A model generated the notes under the pieces. That model made no database searches and was not told where the DNA came from. It saw only the letters and a list, made by a program, of their open reading frames with translations. Below, piece after piece: positions 23,605-32,229 of a stretch of 64,000 nt of DNA (the stretch's first letter is position 1; the number at the start of each line of letters is the position of its first letter). Position numbers and translations under genes: made by a program. Source of the stretch: Streptomyces sp. NBC_00510 (GTDB taxonomy: Bacteria; Actinomycetota; Actinomycetes; Streptomycetales; Streptomycetaceae). Where the stretch lies: assembly GCA_036013505.1 (NCBI GenBank), contig CP107851.1:1860001-1924000 (forward strand), written 5' to 3'.

Positions 23605-25947
23605 GTGGCCGAGCGAGGTTTCGCGCCCACCGCGCCCAAGCTCGTGCTCGAGACCGACGGGGACACCCGGATCCTGGTCCCGGGTCGGGAGTACCACGTC
23701 GGTCGCGACCCCGACGGTGACGTCGTCCTCGACGACCCCCGGGTGTCGTGGCACCACGCGGTGATCCGGCCCGCGGGCGACAGCTGGATGCTGCACGACT
23801 TGGGCAGCACCAACGGCACCTTCGTCAACGGCCGGCAGGTCCGGCAGTGGGGCGTCGGCCCGGGCAGCGTCATCCGCTTCGGGCACGCCGAACAGGGGCC
23901 GTGCGCCCGGCTGAGCAGCGCCGAGGCCCCCACCGGGGTCTACCGGGCGCCGCCGATGGCCTCCCCCGCGGCGACCGGCACCTTCCGCCGCCCGACGTCG
24001 GTGCGGTCGCTGCCGGACCGCACGATCCACATCGGGCGCGCCTCCGACAACGACCTGGTCGTCTCGGACCTGCTGGTCTCACGGCACCACGCCGAACTGC
24101 GGTCGCTGCAGGACGGCGGCTACGAGATCGTCGACCTGCACAGCCACAACGGCACCTATCTGGACGGCCAGCGCGTCGAACGGGCGGTCGTGCACCAGGG
24201 CGACATCATCGACGTCGGCCACGCGGTGTTCCGGCTGGTCGGCGACAAGCTGCAGCAGTTCACCGACACCGGCGAGGTCTCGCTCAACGTCCGCGACCTG
24301 TCGGTGCGGGTGGACGACGGCGGCAAGGTGCTGCTGGACGACATCAGCTTCCCCGTCGGCGAGAAGTGCCTGCTGGCGGTGGTCGGGCCGAGCGGCTCCG
24401 GCAAGTCGACGCTGCTGAACGCGCTGACCGGCCTGCGCCCCGCGAACCACGGCACGGTACTCTACGACGGGCGCGACCTGTACCGCGAGTACGCGGACCT
24501 GCGCCAGCGCATCGGCCTCGTCCCGCAGGACGACATCCTGCACCAGCAGCTCCCCGTCGGGCGCGCCCTGTCGTACGCCGCCGAACTCCGCTTCCCCGGC
24601 GACACCGCCAAGGAGGAGCGGCAGGCCCGGGTGGACGAGGTGATCGCCGAACTCGGCCTGGAGGCCCGGGTGAAGCAGCCGGTCCACACCCTCTCCGGCG
24701 GCCAGCGCAAGCGCGTGAGCGTCGCCCTGGAACTGCTGACCAAACCCTCGCTGCTCTTCCTGGACGAACCGACCTCGGGCCTGGACCCGGGGATGGACCG
24801 TTCGGTGATGACGATGCTGCGCGAGCTCGCCGACGACGGCCGCACGGTCATCGTGGTGACGCACAGCGTGCTCAGCCTGGAGGTCTGCGACCGGTTGCTC
24901 GTGATGGCCCCCGGCGGGCGCATGGCCTACTACGGGCCGCCCTCGAAGACCCTCCCGTTCTTCGGCTTCCGGCAGTGGCCGGAAGCCTTCGAGGCGTTCG
25001 AGAACGAGGAGAACCGCGACTGGGCGGGCCAGTACGAGGCCTCCCCGCTCTACGACGAGTACGTCGCCGCGGCGCTGGAGCCCGCGGGACCGCAGCCCCC
25101 GGCGGAGCTCGAACCCCTCGAGCCGCCCAAGCCGCAGGGCTGGGGCGACCAGTTGTGGACGCTGGTGCGCCGCTACACGGCGTCGCTGGCCGCCGACCGC
25201 ACCTTCCTGGCGATCATGGTGGCACTGCCCTTCGTGATGGGCGGGATGGCGCGCGCCCTGGCCGGCGGTGCGCTGGGCCGGAACAACGCGCTCAACGTGC
25301 TGCTGATCCTGTGCGTCGGCTCGGTGCTCACCGGGGCCGCCAACGCGGTCCGCGAACTCGTCAAGGAACGGGTCATCTACCAGCGGGAGCGGGCCGTGGG
25401 CCTGTCCCGCTCGGCCTACCTGGCGTCCAAGGTCGTGGTCCTGGGAGTGATCACCGTCGCGCAGGCGGTGGTCCTGACGATGGTCGCCCTCGTCGGCGTG
25501 CGTCTGAGACCCCAGGGCGGCAGCGGGGTCCTGTTGCCGCCGCTGCTGGAGATCACGCTGGCGGTGGCGCTGCTGGCGTTCACCTCGATGATGCTCGGGC
25601 TGCTGATCTCGGCCCTGGTGCGCAAGGAGGAGGTGACCATGCCGCTGCTGGTGCTGATCGCCATCGTGCAGGTCGTCTTCTGCGGCGCCCTGCTGCCCCT
25701 GCACGGGGTGCCGGGTCTGGAGCAGTTGTCCTGGCTGGTGCCCTCGCGCTGGGCGCTGGGAGCGATGGCCGCGACGCTGGACCTGCACGCCTTCACACCC
25801 AGCAACGTGACGTCGGACCCGCTCTTCCGGCCCGTTCCCGCGATGTGGCTGCTGGACATGGGCATGCTCGTGGTGCTGTCGGTGGCCTTCGGCCTCGTCG
25901 TGGTCAGGCTGCTGCGGCAGCACGAGCCGGCCGTCATGCGGAGGTAG
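23605..25947 (+). CDS. FHA-FHA-ABC transporter (ATPase and permease in one chain)
   Basis: 780 residues. Two forkhead-associated domains come first: one with YHVGRDPDG...SWHHAV...GSTNGTF (about 25-95) and one with HIGRASDND...SRHHAEL...HSHNGTY (about 140-210). The ATPase follows: Walker A GPSGSGKS at 261-268, LSGGQ at 363-367, Walker B LLFLDEPTSGLDP. The C-terminal part (about 530-780) has six hydrophobic segments of an ABC-2/ABCG-type permease. FHA domains bind phosphothreonine, so transport is probably tied to Ser/Thr kinase signalling at the membrane. GTG 23605 follows TACGAT and six bases, implying a leaderless mRNA. The stop is five bases before the next gene. Confidence 0.92.
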   Translation: MAERGFAPTAPKLVLETDGDTRILVPGREYHVGRDPDGDVVLDDPRVSWHHAVIRPAGDSWMLHDLGSTNGTFVNGRQVRQWGVGPGSVIRFGHAEQGPCARLSSAEAPTGVYRAPPMASPAATGTFRRPTSVRSLPDRTIHIGRASDNDLVVSDLLVSRHHAELRSLQDGGYEIVDLHSHNGTYLDGQRVERAVVHQGDIIDVGHAVFRLVGDKLQQFTDTGEVSLNVRDLSVRVDDGGKVLLDDISFPVGEKCLLAVVGPSGSGKSTLLNALTGLRPANHGTVLYDGRDLYREYADLRQRIGLVPQDDILHQQLPVGRALSYAAELRFPGDTAKEERQARVDEVIAELGLEARVKQPVHTLSGGQRKRVSVALELLTKPSLLFLDEPTSGLDPGMDRSVMTMLRELADDGRTVIVVTHSVLSLEVCDRLLVMAPGGRMAYYGPPSKTLPFFGFRQWPEAFEAFENEENRDWAGQYEASPLYDEYVAAALEPAGPQPPAELEPLEPPKPQGWGDQLWTLVRRYTASLAADRTFLAIMVALPFVMGGMARALAGGALGRNNALNVLLILCVGSVLTGAANAVRELVKERVIYQRERAVGLSRSAYLASKVVVLGVITVAQAVVLTMVALVGVRLRPQGGSGVLLPPLLEITLAVALLAFTSMMLGLLISALVRKEEVTMPLLVLIAIVQVVFCGALLPLHGVPGLEQLSWLVPSRWALGAMAATLDLHAFTPSNVTSDPLFRPVPAMWLLDMGMLVVLSVAFGLVVVRLLRQHEPAVMRR

Positions 25948-25952
25948 GCCTG

Positions 25953-26537
25953 ATGTACGAGCCGGAGTTCGTCCCCACCCATGTCGCCCCGGCGGGCGGA
26001 CTGCCCACCTGGCGGGCACCGGACGACTCCAGCCCCTCCGCGGGGCTGGACCCCCTGCTGCCGGTGCGGGTGACCGAGCACCGGGGCGACTGGGCGCGGA
26101 TCGTGTGCTCCAACGGCTGGTCCGCGTGGGTGGACGGACGGCTGCTGATCACGGTGCCGCAGGGCCCTCCGGCGGTGGGCGGCTCCCCGGCGCGCACGGC
26201 GGACGCCCGTCCGCTGCTGGGCCGGCTGGTGGAGGCGCTCGGCTCGTACCGGACCATGGTGCAGGACCTCGCGGCCGGGACGATCGACCTGGAGACCTTC
26301 GACCGGGGAACGAGCGGGATGCGGATCGGCGCCGTCGTGGACGGCGACGCCGTCTGGCTCTTCGACGCCGAGCACGACCGCTGGTGCTACTGCGACGGTG
26401 CCCGCATGGCGACCTACGCCGCCGCCGACCCGCCCGCGATGCGGCCCGGCGAACCCCCGCCCCCGGCGGAACCGCCGCTGCGCGACGACGCGTCCCCGAC
26501 CGAGACCCACCCGATCACATGGACGAGCGAACCCTGA
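25953..26537 (+). CDS. Hypothetical protein, partner of the FHA-ABC transporter
   Basis: 194 residues. Residues 35-65 (LLPVRVTEHRGDWARIVCSN, then GWSAWVDGRLLI) look like an SH3-like or variant beta-barrel; a middle region is followed by a segment with many aromatic residues (DGDAVWLFDAEHDRWCYCDG) and a Pro-rich acidic tail. No signal peptide or membrane segment. ATG 25953 follows GGAGGT in the end of the transporter gene, five bases after its stop, so the two are co-transcribed. It could be a cytoplasmic regulator or adaptor of the transporter; that is inference from position. Confidence 0.72.
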   Translation: MYEPEFVPTHVAPAGGLPTWRAPDDSSPSAGLDPLLPVRVTEHRGDWARIVCSNGWSAWVDGRLLITVPQGPPAVGGSPARTADARPLLGRLVEALGSYRTMVQDLAAGTIDLETFDRGTSGMRIGAVVDGDAVWLFDAEHDRWCYCDGARMATYAAADPPAMRPGEPPPPAEPPLRDDASPTETHPITWTSEP

Positions 26538-26865
26538 GGCGGATGCCAGGGGCGGCGGCCGGCAGCGCCGGCGGGCCGGAGGTGCCGGGCCACGCCTGCG
26601 GCAGGCATCAAGCCACAGCCCTTGGTGCCGCGGCAACGACCGGCTCGCCCGGGCCAGGAGTAGGCGGCCCGTCCGGCCCCACAGCGCGGCAATGCCCGGA
26701 TCGCCGCCCGCAGAGCACCCGAAACGGCCCCGGGCCCGGCAGACCTCCCGCCGGGCGAATCCCGGCACGGGCCTGTCCGATCACCCGGACGGGCCAACCC
26801 CGGGGGAGGCCGCCCGGCACGACCGGGCGCGGATCGCGACCGCCCGAGCAGCCGGGGAATCCCGG
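26538..26865. other. 328-base intergenic region between convergent genes
   Basis: No coherent open frame with a ribosome site was found. It contains two inverted repeats: GCCCGGC (26734-26740) with GCCGGGC (26750-26756), and a stronger stem at 26770-26795. GC-rich throughout; I see nothing else. Confidence 0.5.
26770..26795. terminator. Probable bidirectional terminator hairpin
   Basis: GGCCTGTCCG (26770-26779) and CGGACGGGCC (26786-26795) form a 10-bp stem with one G-U pair around a six-base loop, between convergent genes ending at 26537 and 26866. Confidence 0.5.
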
Positions 26866-28164
26866 TCAGCCGACCGGAGCGCCCGGGCGGGCGGTGCGGC
26901 CGCGGGCCAGCAGGTGGACGGCCATGCTGCCGAGCAGGCCTGCCGCCACGCCCCACAGCGCGGCGATGCCGATCGCGGGGAGCAGGTTCGGGAGCAGCAC
27001 GATCGAACCGCCGAGGCCGCCGGTGTCGGACGGGTCGCCGATGCCGAACAGCGACAGGCCGTAGTGCGCGTCGATCCGGGTGAGCACGCCGATCAGCAGC
27101 ATGGCCGCCGCGGACGCCACCCCCAGGTGGACGGCGTTGCGCACGTGCCCCGTGCCGGGTCGCGCGCGCCAAGCGGTGGCCCAGCCGGCGCCCAGCATGG
27201 CGACGGCGGCGGCGACCACCAGCCACCACGCCCTGCCGTCGTGCTCGGAGAGCGACGCGAGGTCGAGGGTGGCCTCCCCGTCCCCGCTGCGCAGCACCGC
27301 GGCCAGCGCCTCCGGCATCGGCACACCCAGCGCCCCCTGCACGCTGCCGTGCCACGAGGCGCCCATGCCGAGCCCGAGGGCGAGCCATGCCACGTTCGGC
27401 AGGCCGAGGAAGACGACGGCGAAGCTGTCCGCGGGCTCCGCGCGCGTGGAGGCGGTGACCACCGCGATCACGGCGCCGGCGACCACGTAGGCGAGCAGGA
27501 CGCCCACCATGGCGCGGGCGGCCGGCCGGACGACGGTGTGCACGGGCACCAGCCGGGAGGGCAGGGGCGCCCGCCGTGACACGGCGAAGGCCAGGAAGAG
27601 GACGACGGCCAGCCAGAGCAGCCCGGCGACGACCGTGACCGGGACGTCGGCCCGGAAACCGACGGTGGGGGTGATGCCGAACAGGTCGCCGAGGTCGTTG
27701 AGGAACTCCTCGCCCGTGGAGATGGTGAAGGTGTGGCGTGCGCCGAGGGCGATCAGCAGCGTGACGAGGGCCCACAGCACGCCCGTCCGGACGAAGAGCC
27801 ACAGCAGCCGGTCACCGGAGACCACCGCGTGCCGGCGCAGCGGCCGTACGACCACGTAGGCGGTGACGAGGGCCCCGGCGAGGGCGACGGACAGCGGGAA
27901 GACGGTCACCGCCGCGTCCGACCGGGCGATGGTGCCCGCGCCGCCCTCCAGGCCGACGCGGCCCCCGACGGCCATGACCACGGTGGCCGCGATGACGGGC
28001 AGGAAGGCGCCCTGCGGCAGCTCGGAGGCCCCCGCGAGCCACAGGCCCAGGGCCGCCACGACCACCATGACGGCGTACCCGGCCACGACCGCGGCGAGTG
28101 CGTGCAGCCAGCCGTGGGTGGGCCCCGGGGCCGGGTGCGGGGCGGAGGGCGGATGCCGGGTCAC
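26866..28164 (-). CDS. Streptophobe family integral membrane protein
   Basis: 432 residues with about eight to ten hydrophobic segments, beginning with WLHALAAVVAGYAVMVVVAA. The composition and layout (large loop with ISTGEEFLNDLGDLFGITPT, later FAVVFLGLPNVAWLALGLGM) match the actinobacterial streptophobe family, whose function is unknown. GTG 28164 is preceded on the minus strand by TAGCCT (28176-28171) and six bases, so it is probably leaderless. It is divergent from the DUF6777 protein gene; the 89-base gap must hold both promoters. Confidence 0.8.
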   Translation of the reverse strand: MTRHPPSAPHPAPGPTHGWLHALAAVVAGYAVMVVVAALGLWLAGASELPQGAFLPVIAATVVMAVGGRVGLEGGAGTIARSDAAVTVFPLSVALAGALVTAYVVVRPLRRHAVVSGDRLLWLFVRTGVLWALVTLLIALGARHTFTISTGEEFLNDLGDLFGITPTVGFRADVPVTVVAGLLWLAVVLFLAFAVSRRAPLPSRLVPVHTVVRPAARAMVGVLLAYVVAGAVIAVVTASTRAEPADSFAVVFLGLPNVAWLALGLGMGASWHGSVQGALGVPMPEALAAVLRSGDGEATLDLASLSEHDGRAWWLVVAAAVAMLGAGWATAWRARPGTGHVRNAVHLGVASAAAMLLIGVLTRIDAHYGLSLFGIGDPSDTGGLGGSIVLLPNLLPAIGIAALWGVAAGLLGSMAVHLLARGRTARPGAPVG

Positions 28165-28253
28165 GGTGTCAGGCTAAGCAGCCCGGCGGCAGCCCGCCCG
28201 TCCGGAATGTCCCGGCTTGCGGCCCGGCCGGAGGATGGACGGAGAATGCGGGG

Positions 28254-29117
28254 GTGACCTCACCCCCGCCCCAGGAGCCACCCGGCACCCCCGGCCCGGG
28301 CCACGACCCGCCCGCGCACGCACGCCGGCCGTGGTGGACGTCGAGCGCCGGGCTGTCGGCGCTCGCGGCACTGGGGGCCGCGGCGCTCGTCCTGGCGGTC
28401 TTCCTGGCCACGCGGGGCGGCGACGGAGGCACGGCCACGCCCGGGCGGAGCCCGTCACCGACCCGTCCGCAGATCGTGCTCCAGCCGGCGCGGGTGGCGG
28501 GCCCCGACTCCTTCACCACGAGCACGGCCAAGGAGTCCCCGCCCCCGGACGCCCCGGCGCCCACCCTGACCCCGAAGCCCTCCGCCACGTACGGGGCGCC
28601 GAGCGTCTCCGGCGGTACACGCGGCCTGTACGGCGGCACCAAGGGCGAGGCCGCGTGCGACGTCGCCGAGCAGACCGCATCCCTGACCGCGGACCCCGGC
28701 AAGGCGGCCGCCTTCGCCCGGGTGGCGGGCATCGACGCCGACGGGATCGGGCGGTACCTGAAGTCGCTCACCCCCGCGCTGCTGCGCGCCGACACCAGGG
28801 TCACCGACCACGGCTTCGCGGACGGCTCCGCGACCTCCTTCGCTGCGGTGCTGGAGGCGGGCACGGCGGTGCTCGTCGACGACCGCGGCGTGCCCCGGGT
28901 GCGCTGCGCGGGCGGCAATCCGCTGTCGGCGCCGAAGGCGGTCAAGGGCGCCGGCCACTCCGGGCAGCCGTGGCCCGGCTTCCGGGAGTCGGAGGTGGTC
29001 GCGGTGCGCCCCGCCCCGCAGGCGCACGGGTCGTTCGTCCTGTACGACGCGGGACGCGACGAGCTGTTCCGCCGCCCGGTCGGCACGAGGGGCGCCGACG
29101 ACACCTGGGTGCGCTGA
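28254..29117 (+). CDS. DUF6777-type membrane-anchored or secreted protein
   Basis: 287 residues. A Pro-rich N-terminus is followed by one hydrophobic segment (LSALAALGAAALVLAVFLAT, about residues 37-56), then a Pro/Ser/Thr-rich linker and an extracellular domain starting IVLQPARVAGPDSFTTSTAK. Later GGTRGLYGGTKGEAACDVAE and a conserved Cys pair suggest a disulfide. This fits the DUF6777 family of actinobacteria, function unknown. GTG 28254 follows GGACGGAGAATGCGG. Divergent from the streptophobe gene; downstream convergent with the cNMP-binding protein gene. Confidence 0.78.
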   Translation: MTSPPPQEPPGTPGPGHDPPAHARRPWWTSSAGLSALAALGAAALVLAVFLATRGGDGGTATPGRSPSPTRPQIVLQPARVAGPDSFTTSTAKESPPPDAPAPTLTPKPSATYGAPSVSGGTRGLYGGTKGEAACDVAEQTASLTADPGKAAAFARVAGIDADGIGRYLKSLTPALLRADTRVTDHGFADGSATSFAAVLEAGTAVLVDDRGVPRVRCAGGNPLSAPKAVKGAGHSGQPWPGFRESEVVAVRPAPQAHGSFVLYDAGRDELFRRPVGTRGADDTWVR

Positions 29118-29240
29118 CCCGGGCCACCGGGGCCGTGGGCTACGCCGCCTTGAACGGCGGTGACCCGTCGAGGACTTCGCGGACGGGGAGCGCGACCGGC
29201 AGTTGCCCCGCGTGCCGTGCACGTGGCCGATTTCCGTCGG

Positions 29241-29696
29241 TCAGGAGTGCTCCTGCAGGCGCGGGCCGTACATGTCGAGCATCCTGGCCCGGGCCGAACC
29301 CAGCCGCTGGGCGATGGTCTGGGCGGCGGCCAGCACGATGGCCTGGCCCAGCACCGGGTTGTCCCGGCACAGGTCGCGGATCTCGGCCGCGCCGAACTCG
29401 TACGCGCCCACCGAGCCCAGCGCGTGGGCGCCGACCTGCCAGCGGTAGGGAGGGAACAGCCAGGACCAGCCGACGAGTTCGCCGGGACCCAGGGTCTCGA
29501 CGGACACGGCACCACGGCCGGGCACGTCCATGTCGATGGAGACGGCACCCGACTCGACCACCCAGAACCGGTCGGCGAATCTGCCCTCGTCGCAGATGCG
29601 CCAGCTCTGCGGGAAGCTGACCTTTTTGGCGTGCTCCAGGAAGGCTCGGCGGTGGGCCGGCGGGAGTGAGTCCAGCATGGTCACCGTGCTGCTCAT
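29241..29696 (-). CDS. Cyclic nucleotide-binding domain protein without HTH
   Basis: 151 residues forming one Crp-type cNMP-binding beta-roll: ICDEGRFADRFWVVESGAVS, then VETLGPGELVGWSWLF and the last helices. There is no DNA-binding HTH, so it should sense a ligand or act as a partner module rather than a repressor. The phosphate-binding cassette GELVGWSW lacks the usual Arg-x-Ala, so cAMP binding is doubtful. ATG 29696 follows CAGGAGG. Just upstream, CCCTGA-CC-TCAGGG (29726-29739) is palindromic. The phosphoribosyltransferase-hydrolase gene ends 48 bases upstream on the same strand. Confidence 0.8.
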   Translation of the reverse strand: MSSTVTMLDSLPPAHRRAFLEHAKKVSFPQSWRICDEGRFADRFWVVESGAVSIDMDVPGRGAVSVETLGPGELVGWSWLFPPYRWQVGAHALGSVGAYEFGAAEIRDLCRDNPVLGQAIVLAAAQTIAQRLGSARARMLDMYGPRLQEHS

Positions 29697-29744
29697 CGGC
29701 GCATCCTCCTGCTCCCTTCCACACCCCCTGACCTCAGGGTACGG

Positions 29745-31034
29745 TCACTCACCGGCCGTCGCAGGGAGGTGACCGGCCAACCAGTCGCGCGCCAGGTGCG
29801 CCACCTCGTCGAGCGCTCCCGGCTCCTCGAAAAGGTGGGTCGCGCCGGGCACGACGTGCAGCAGGCTGGGGCAGTCGAGCGCCTCCTGGGCGCGCTGGTT
29901 CAGCTCCAGGACCGTGGTGTCCCGGCCGCCGACGATGAGCAGGGTGGGCGCCCTGACCTCGCCGAGCCGGGGCATGGCCAGATCGGGACGGCCGCCCCGG
30001 GACACCACCGAGGAGACGTACGGGGCGGCCCGGGGGTCGGCCGCGGCCCACAGCGCGGCGGCCGCGCCGGTACTGGCACCGAAGTAGGCGAGCGGCAGGT
30101 TCTCCCCGCGGGCCCACCCGGTGACCTCGACCAGGCGGCCGGCGAGCAGCTCGACGTCGAAGACGTTGGCCCGGTCCGCCTCCTCGGCGGAGGTGAGGAG
30201 GTCGAACAGCAGGGTGCCGAGGCCGGCCTGGTTGAGGGCGGCGGCCACCGCCCGGTTGCGCGGGCTGTGCCGGCTGCTGCCGGTGCCGTGGGCGAAGACC
30301 ACCAGGGCCCGCGCGTCGGCGGGCATGGTCAGCGTCCCGGCGAGCCGCACCCCGGCCTCGCCACCCACGGCCAGGTCCACCTCGGTGGTCCGCGGTCCCC
30401 GGGCGGCGGCCTGCTTGAGCAGCCCGGACACCTCGTCGTCGGCGGTCTGGGAGAAGTCGTGGTACCACTCCCCCACCGCGAAGAAGGCGCTCGGTGCCGA
30501 CAGGCACACCACGTCGTCGGCGGCGTGCCGCAGGGCGGGCAGCGACTGGGGCGATGCCACGGGCACGGCGAGCACGACCCGGGCGGCGCCATGGGCGCGG
30601 GCCACCTCGCAGGCGGCGAGGGCGGTGGCGCCGGTGGCGACGCCGTCGTCGACGAGGAGCACCGTGCGTCCGGCCAGCGGGGTGCGCGGGCGACCCTCTC
30701 GGAAGCGGTGCGCCTGCCGGGCCAGCTCGGCCTCCTCGCGGTGCTCGACGGTGTCGATATCGGCGCGGGAGACGTGGCTCATGCGGACGATGTCGTCGCT
30801 GAGCACCTTGGCGCCGCCCTCGCCGATGGCGCCGAAGCCCAGCTCCCGGTGGTACGGGACGCCGAGCTTGCGGACGACGATCACGTCCAGGGGTGCGTGC
30901 AGGGCGCGGGCCACCTCGTAGGCGACGACCACGCCGCCACGCGGCAGGCCGAGCACGATGGGGTTGTCGAATTCCAGATGCCGCAGCCGCTCGGCGAGCT
31001 GCCGTCCGGCATCCGCGCGGTCTGTGAAGTGCAT
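29745..31034 (-). CDS. Phosphoribosyltransferase fused to alpha/beta-hydrolase
   Basis: 429 residues with two domains. The N-terminal type I phosphoribosyltransferase has IVLGLPRGGVVVAYEVARAL and the PRPP loop VLLVDDGVATGAT (about residues 124-136). From about residue 235 a dienelactone-hydrolase-like alpha/beta-hydrolase follows, with AYFGASTGAAAALWAA (nucleophile Ser), an Asp in VGGRDTTV and His in PGATHLFEE. The same fusion occurs in other high-GC bacteria, to my recollection, but its substrate is unknown. ATG 31034 has GGGGGTGG upstream. Divergent from the DUF72 gene across 87 bases. Confidence 0.85.
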   Translation of the reverse strand: MHFTDRADAGRQLAERLRHLEFDNPIVLGLPRGGVVVAYEVARALHAPLDVIVVRKLGVPYHRELGFGAIGEGGAKVLSDDIVRMSHVSRADIDTVEHREEAELARQAHRFREGRPRTPLAGRTVLLVDDGVATGATALAACEVARAHGAARVVLAVPVASPQSLPALRHAADDVVCLSAPSAFFAVGEWYHDFSQTADDEVSGLLKQAAARGPRTTEVDLAVGGEAGVRLAGTLTMPADARALVVFAHGTGSSRHSPRNRAVAAALNQAGLGTLLFDLLTSAEEADRANVFDVELLAGRLVEVTGWARGENLPLAYFGASTGAAAALWAAADPRAAPYVSSVVSRGGRPDLAMPRLGEVRAPTLLIVGGRDTTVLELNQRAQEALDCPSLLHVVPGATHLFEEPGALDEVAHLARDWLAGHLPATAGE

Positions 31035-31121
31035 GGTTCCACCCCCGCGAGCGGGGAGATGCGGGACTCCTTACGACCTACCCTGAATAGGGAGCAGCAA
31101 GCAACCGGCAGGGACCGCGCG

Positions 31122-31859
31122 ATGTCCGTGCTCGTGGGAACCTCGGGATGGCAGTACCGGGACTGGCGCGGCGTGCTGTACCCGCCCCAGGTGCCGCAGC
31201 GGCTGTGGCTGGAGGAGTACGCACGCCGTTTCGGCACGGTCGAGAGCAACAACGCGTTCTACCGCCTGCCGTCCCGGGAGCTCTTCGCGAGCTGGCGCGA
31301 GCACACGCCCGAGGGCTTCGTGATGGCGGTCAAGGCCAGCCGCTACCTGACCCACATGAAGCGGCTGCGCGACCCGGAGGAGCCGGTGCGGCGGCTGCTG
31401 ACGCACGCCGAGGGGCTCGGCGACCGGCTGGGGCCGGTGCTGCTGCAGCTGCCACCGAACCTGAGGGCCGACGCCCGGGTCCTGGAGGCGTGCCTGTACT
31501 GCTTCCCGGAGGGCGTGCGGGTGGCCGTCGAGCCGCGGCACGCCTCCTGGTGGACCCCCGAGATCCGGGCCCTGCTGAAGCGCCGCGGCGCCGCGCTGTG
31601 CTGGGCCGACCGGCGGGCGCGCCCTGCGACGCCGTTGTGGCGTACCGCGGACTGGGGGTACGTGCGCTTCCATGAGGGCATCGCCCGGCCGTGGCCCCGC
31701 TACGGCTCCCGGGCGCTGACCACCTGGGCACACCGCATCGCGGACACCTGGCCGGAGGGCTCCGACGTGTTTGTGTACTTCAACAACGACCCCGGCGGGG
31801 CGGCCGTCCTGGACGCCGACGCCTTCCGCGAGGCGGTCCGCCAGGTGCGGCCGTCGTGA
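31122..31859 (+). CDS. DUF72 family TIM-barrel protein
   Basis: 245 residues of the DUF72 (YecE-like) family: VGTSGWQYRDWRGVLYPP at the start, RFGTVESNNAFYRLPSRELF, FVMAVKASRYLTHMKRL, and VFVYFNNDPGGAAVLDA at the end. These barrels are of unknown function, with a suspected nuclease or phosphate-binding role. ATG 31122 was chosen because GTSGW begins a few residues in, as in the family; GGCAGGGAC lies upstream. Its TGA overlaps the GTG of the acylphosphatase gene (GTGA), so the two are coupled. Confidence 0.87.
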   Translation: MSVLVGTSGWQYRDWRGVLYPPQVPQRLWLEEYARRFGTVESNNAFYRLPSRELFASWREHTPEGFVMAVKASRYLTHMKRLRDPEEPVRRLLTHAEGLGDRLGPVLLQLPPNLRADARVLEACLYCFPEGVRVAVEPRHASWWTPEIRALLKRRGAALCWADRRARPATPLWRTADWGYVRFHEGIARPWPRYGSRALTTWAHRIADTWPEGSDVFVYFNNDPGGAAVLDADAFREAVRQVRPS

Positions 31860-32140
31860 CGCGGCGGCGGGTCGTCGTGACGGGCGACGTCCAGGGGGTG
31901 TACTTCCGGGACACCTGCCGTATGACGGCGGACGAGAGCGGAGTCGCCGGCTGGGTCCGCAACCGGCCGGACGGCACGGTCGAGGCGGTCTTCGAGGGGC
32001 CGCCGGAGGCGGTGGAACGGATGGTGGCCTGGTCGCACGAGGGCTCGCAGCTGTCCATCGTGGACCGTGTGGAGGTCGTCGAGGAGGAGCCGGAGGGGCT
32101 CACCGGCTTCGAGATCCGTCCCACCCCGTGGCGCGACTGA
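31856..32140 (+). CDS. Acylphosphatase
   Basis: 94 residues, the usual acylphosphatase length. The signature VTGDVQGVYFRDTCRMTA carries the phosphate-binding Arg, and GWVRNRPDGTVEAVFEG carries the catalytic Asn. It hydrolyses carboxyl-phosphate bonds such as acetyl phosphate. GTG 31856 overlaps the stop of the DUF72 gene by four bases. The gene is convergent with the LMF-like membrane protein gene; the 89 bases between hold a short tandem repeat. Confidence 0.93.
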   Translation: MTRRRVVVTGDVQGVYFRDTCRMTADESGVAGWVRNRPDGTVEAVFEGPPEAVERMVAWSHEGSQLSIVDRVEVVEEEPEGLTGFEIRPTPWRD

Positions 32141-32178
32141 GGGCGCGCGCGAGGGCGGCGCGGCCGTAGTACGGGCCC

Positions 32179-32219
32179 GGGCTTGGGGCCGGGGCTTGGG
32201 GCCGGGGCTTGGGCCGGGG
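32179..32219. repeat. Short tandem repeat between acylphosphatase and LMF-like genes
   Basis: Three successive copies of about GGGGCTTGGGGCC (12-13 bases, at 32179, 32191 and 32204) lie between two convergent 3' ends. G-rich, so the DNA could fold or the copy number could vary. Confidence 0.7.
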
Positions 32220-32229
32220 TACGCGGCCG

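Noticed and set aside
26414..27802. 462-codon minus-strand open frame overlapping the streptophobe gene
   Set aside because: Out-of-frame Arg/Pro-rich shadow; the membrane protein frame has hydrophobic segments and proper third-position GC.
29118..29240. Coding tail in the minus strand ending REVLDGSPPFKAA
   Set aside because: Short stretch without a start, ribosome site or recognisable family; may be chance.
29769..31859. 696-codon plus-strand frame including the DUF72 gene
   Set aside because: Only the last 245 codons are coherent; the rest is antisense to the PRT-hydrolase gene.
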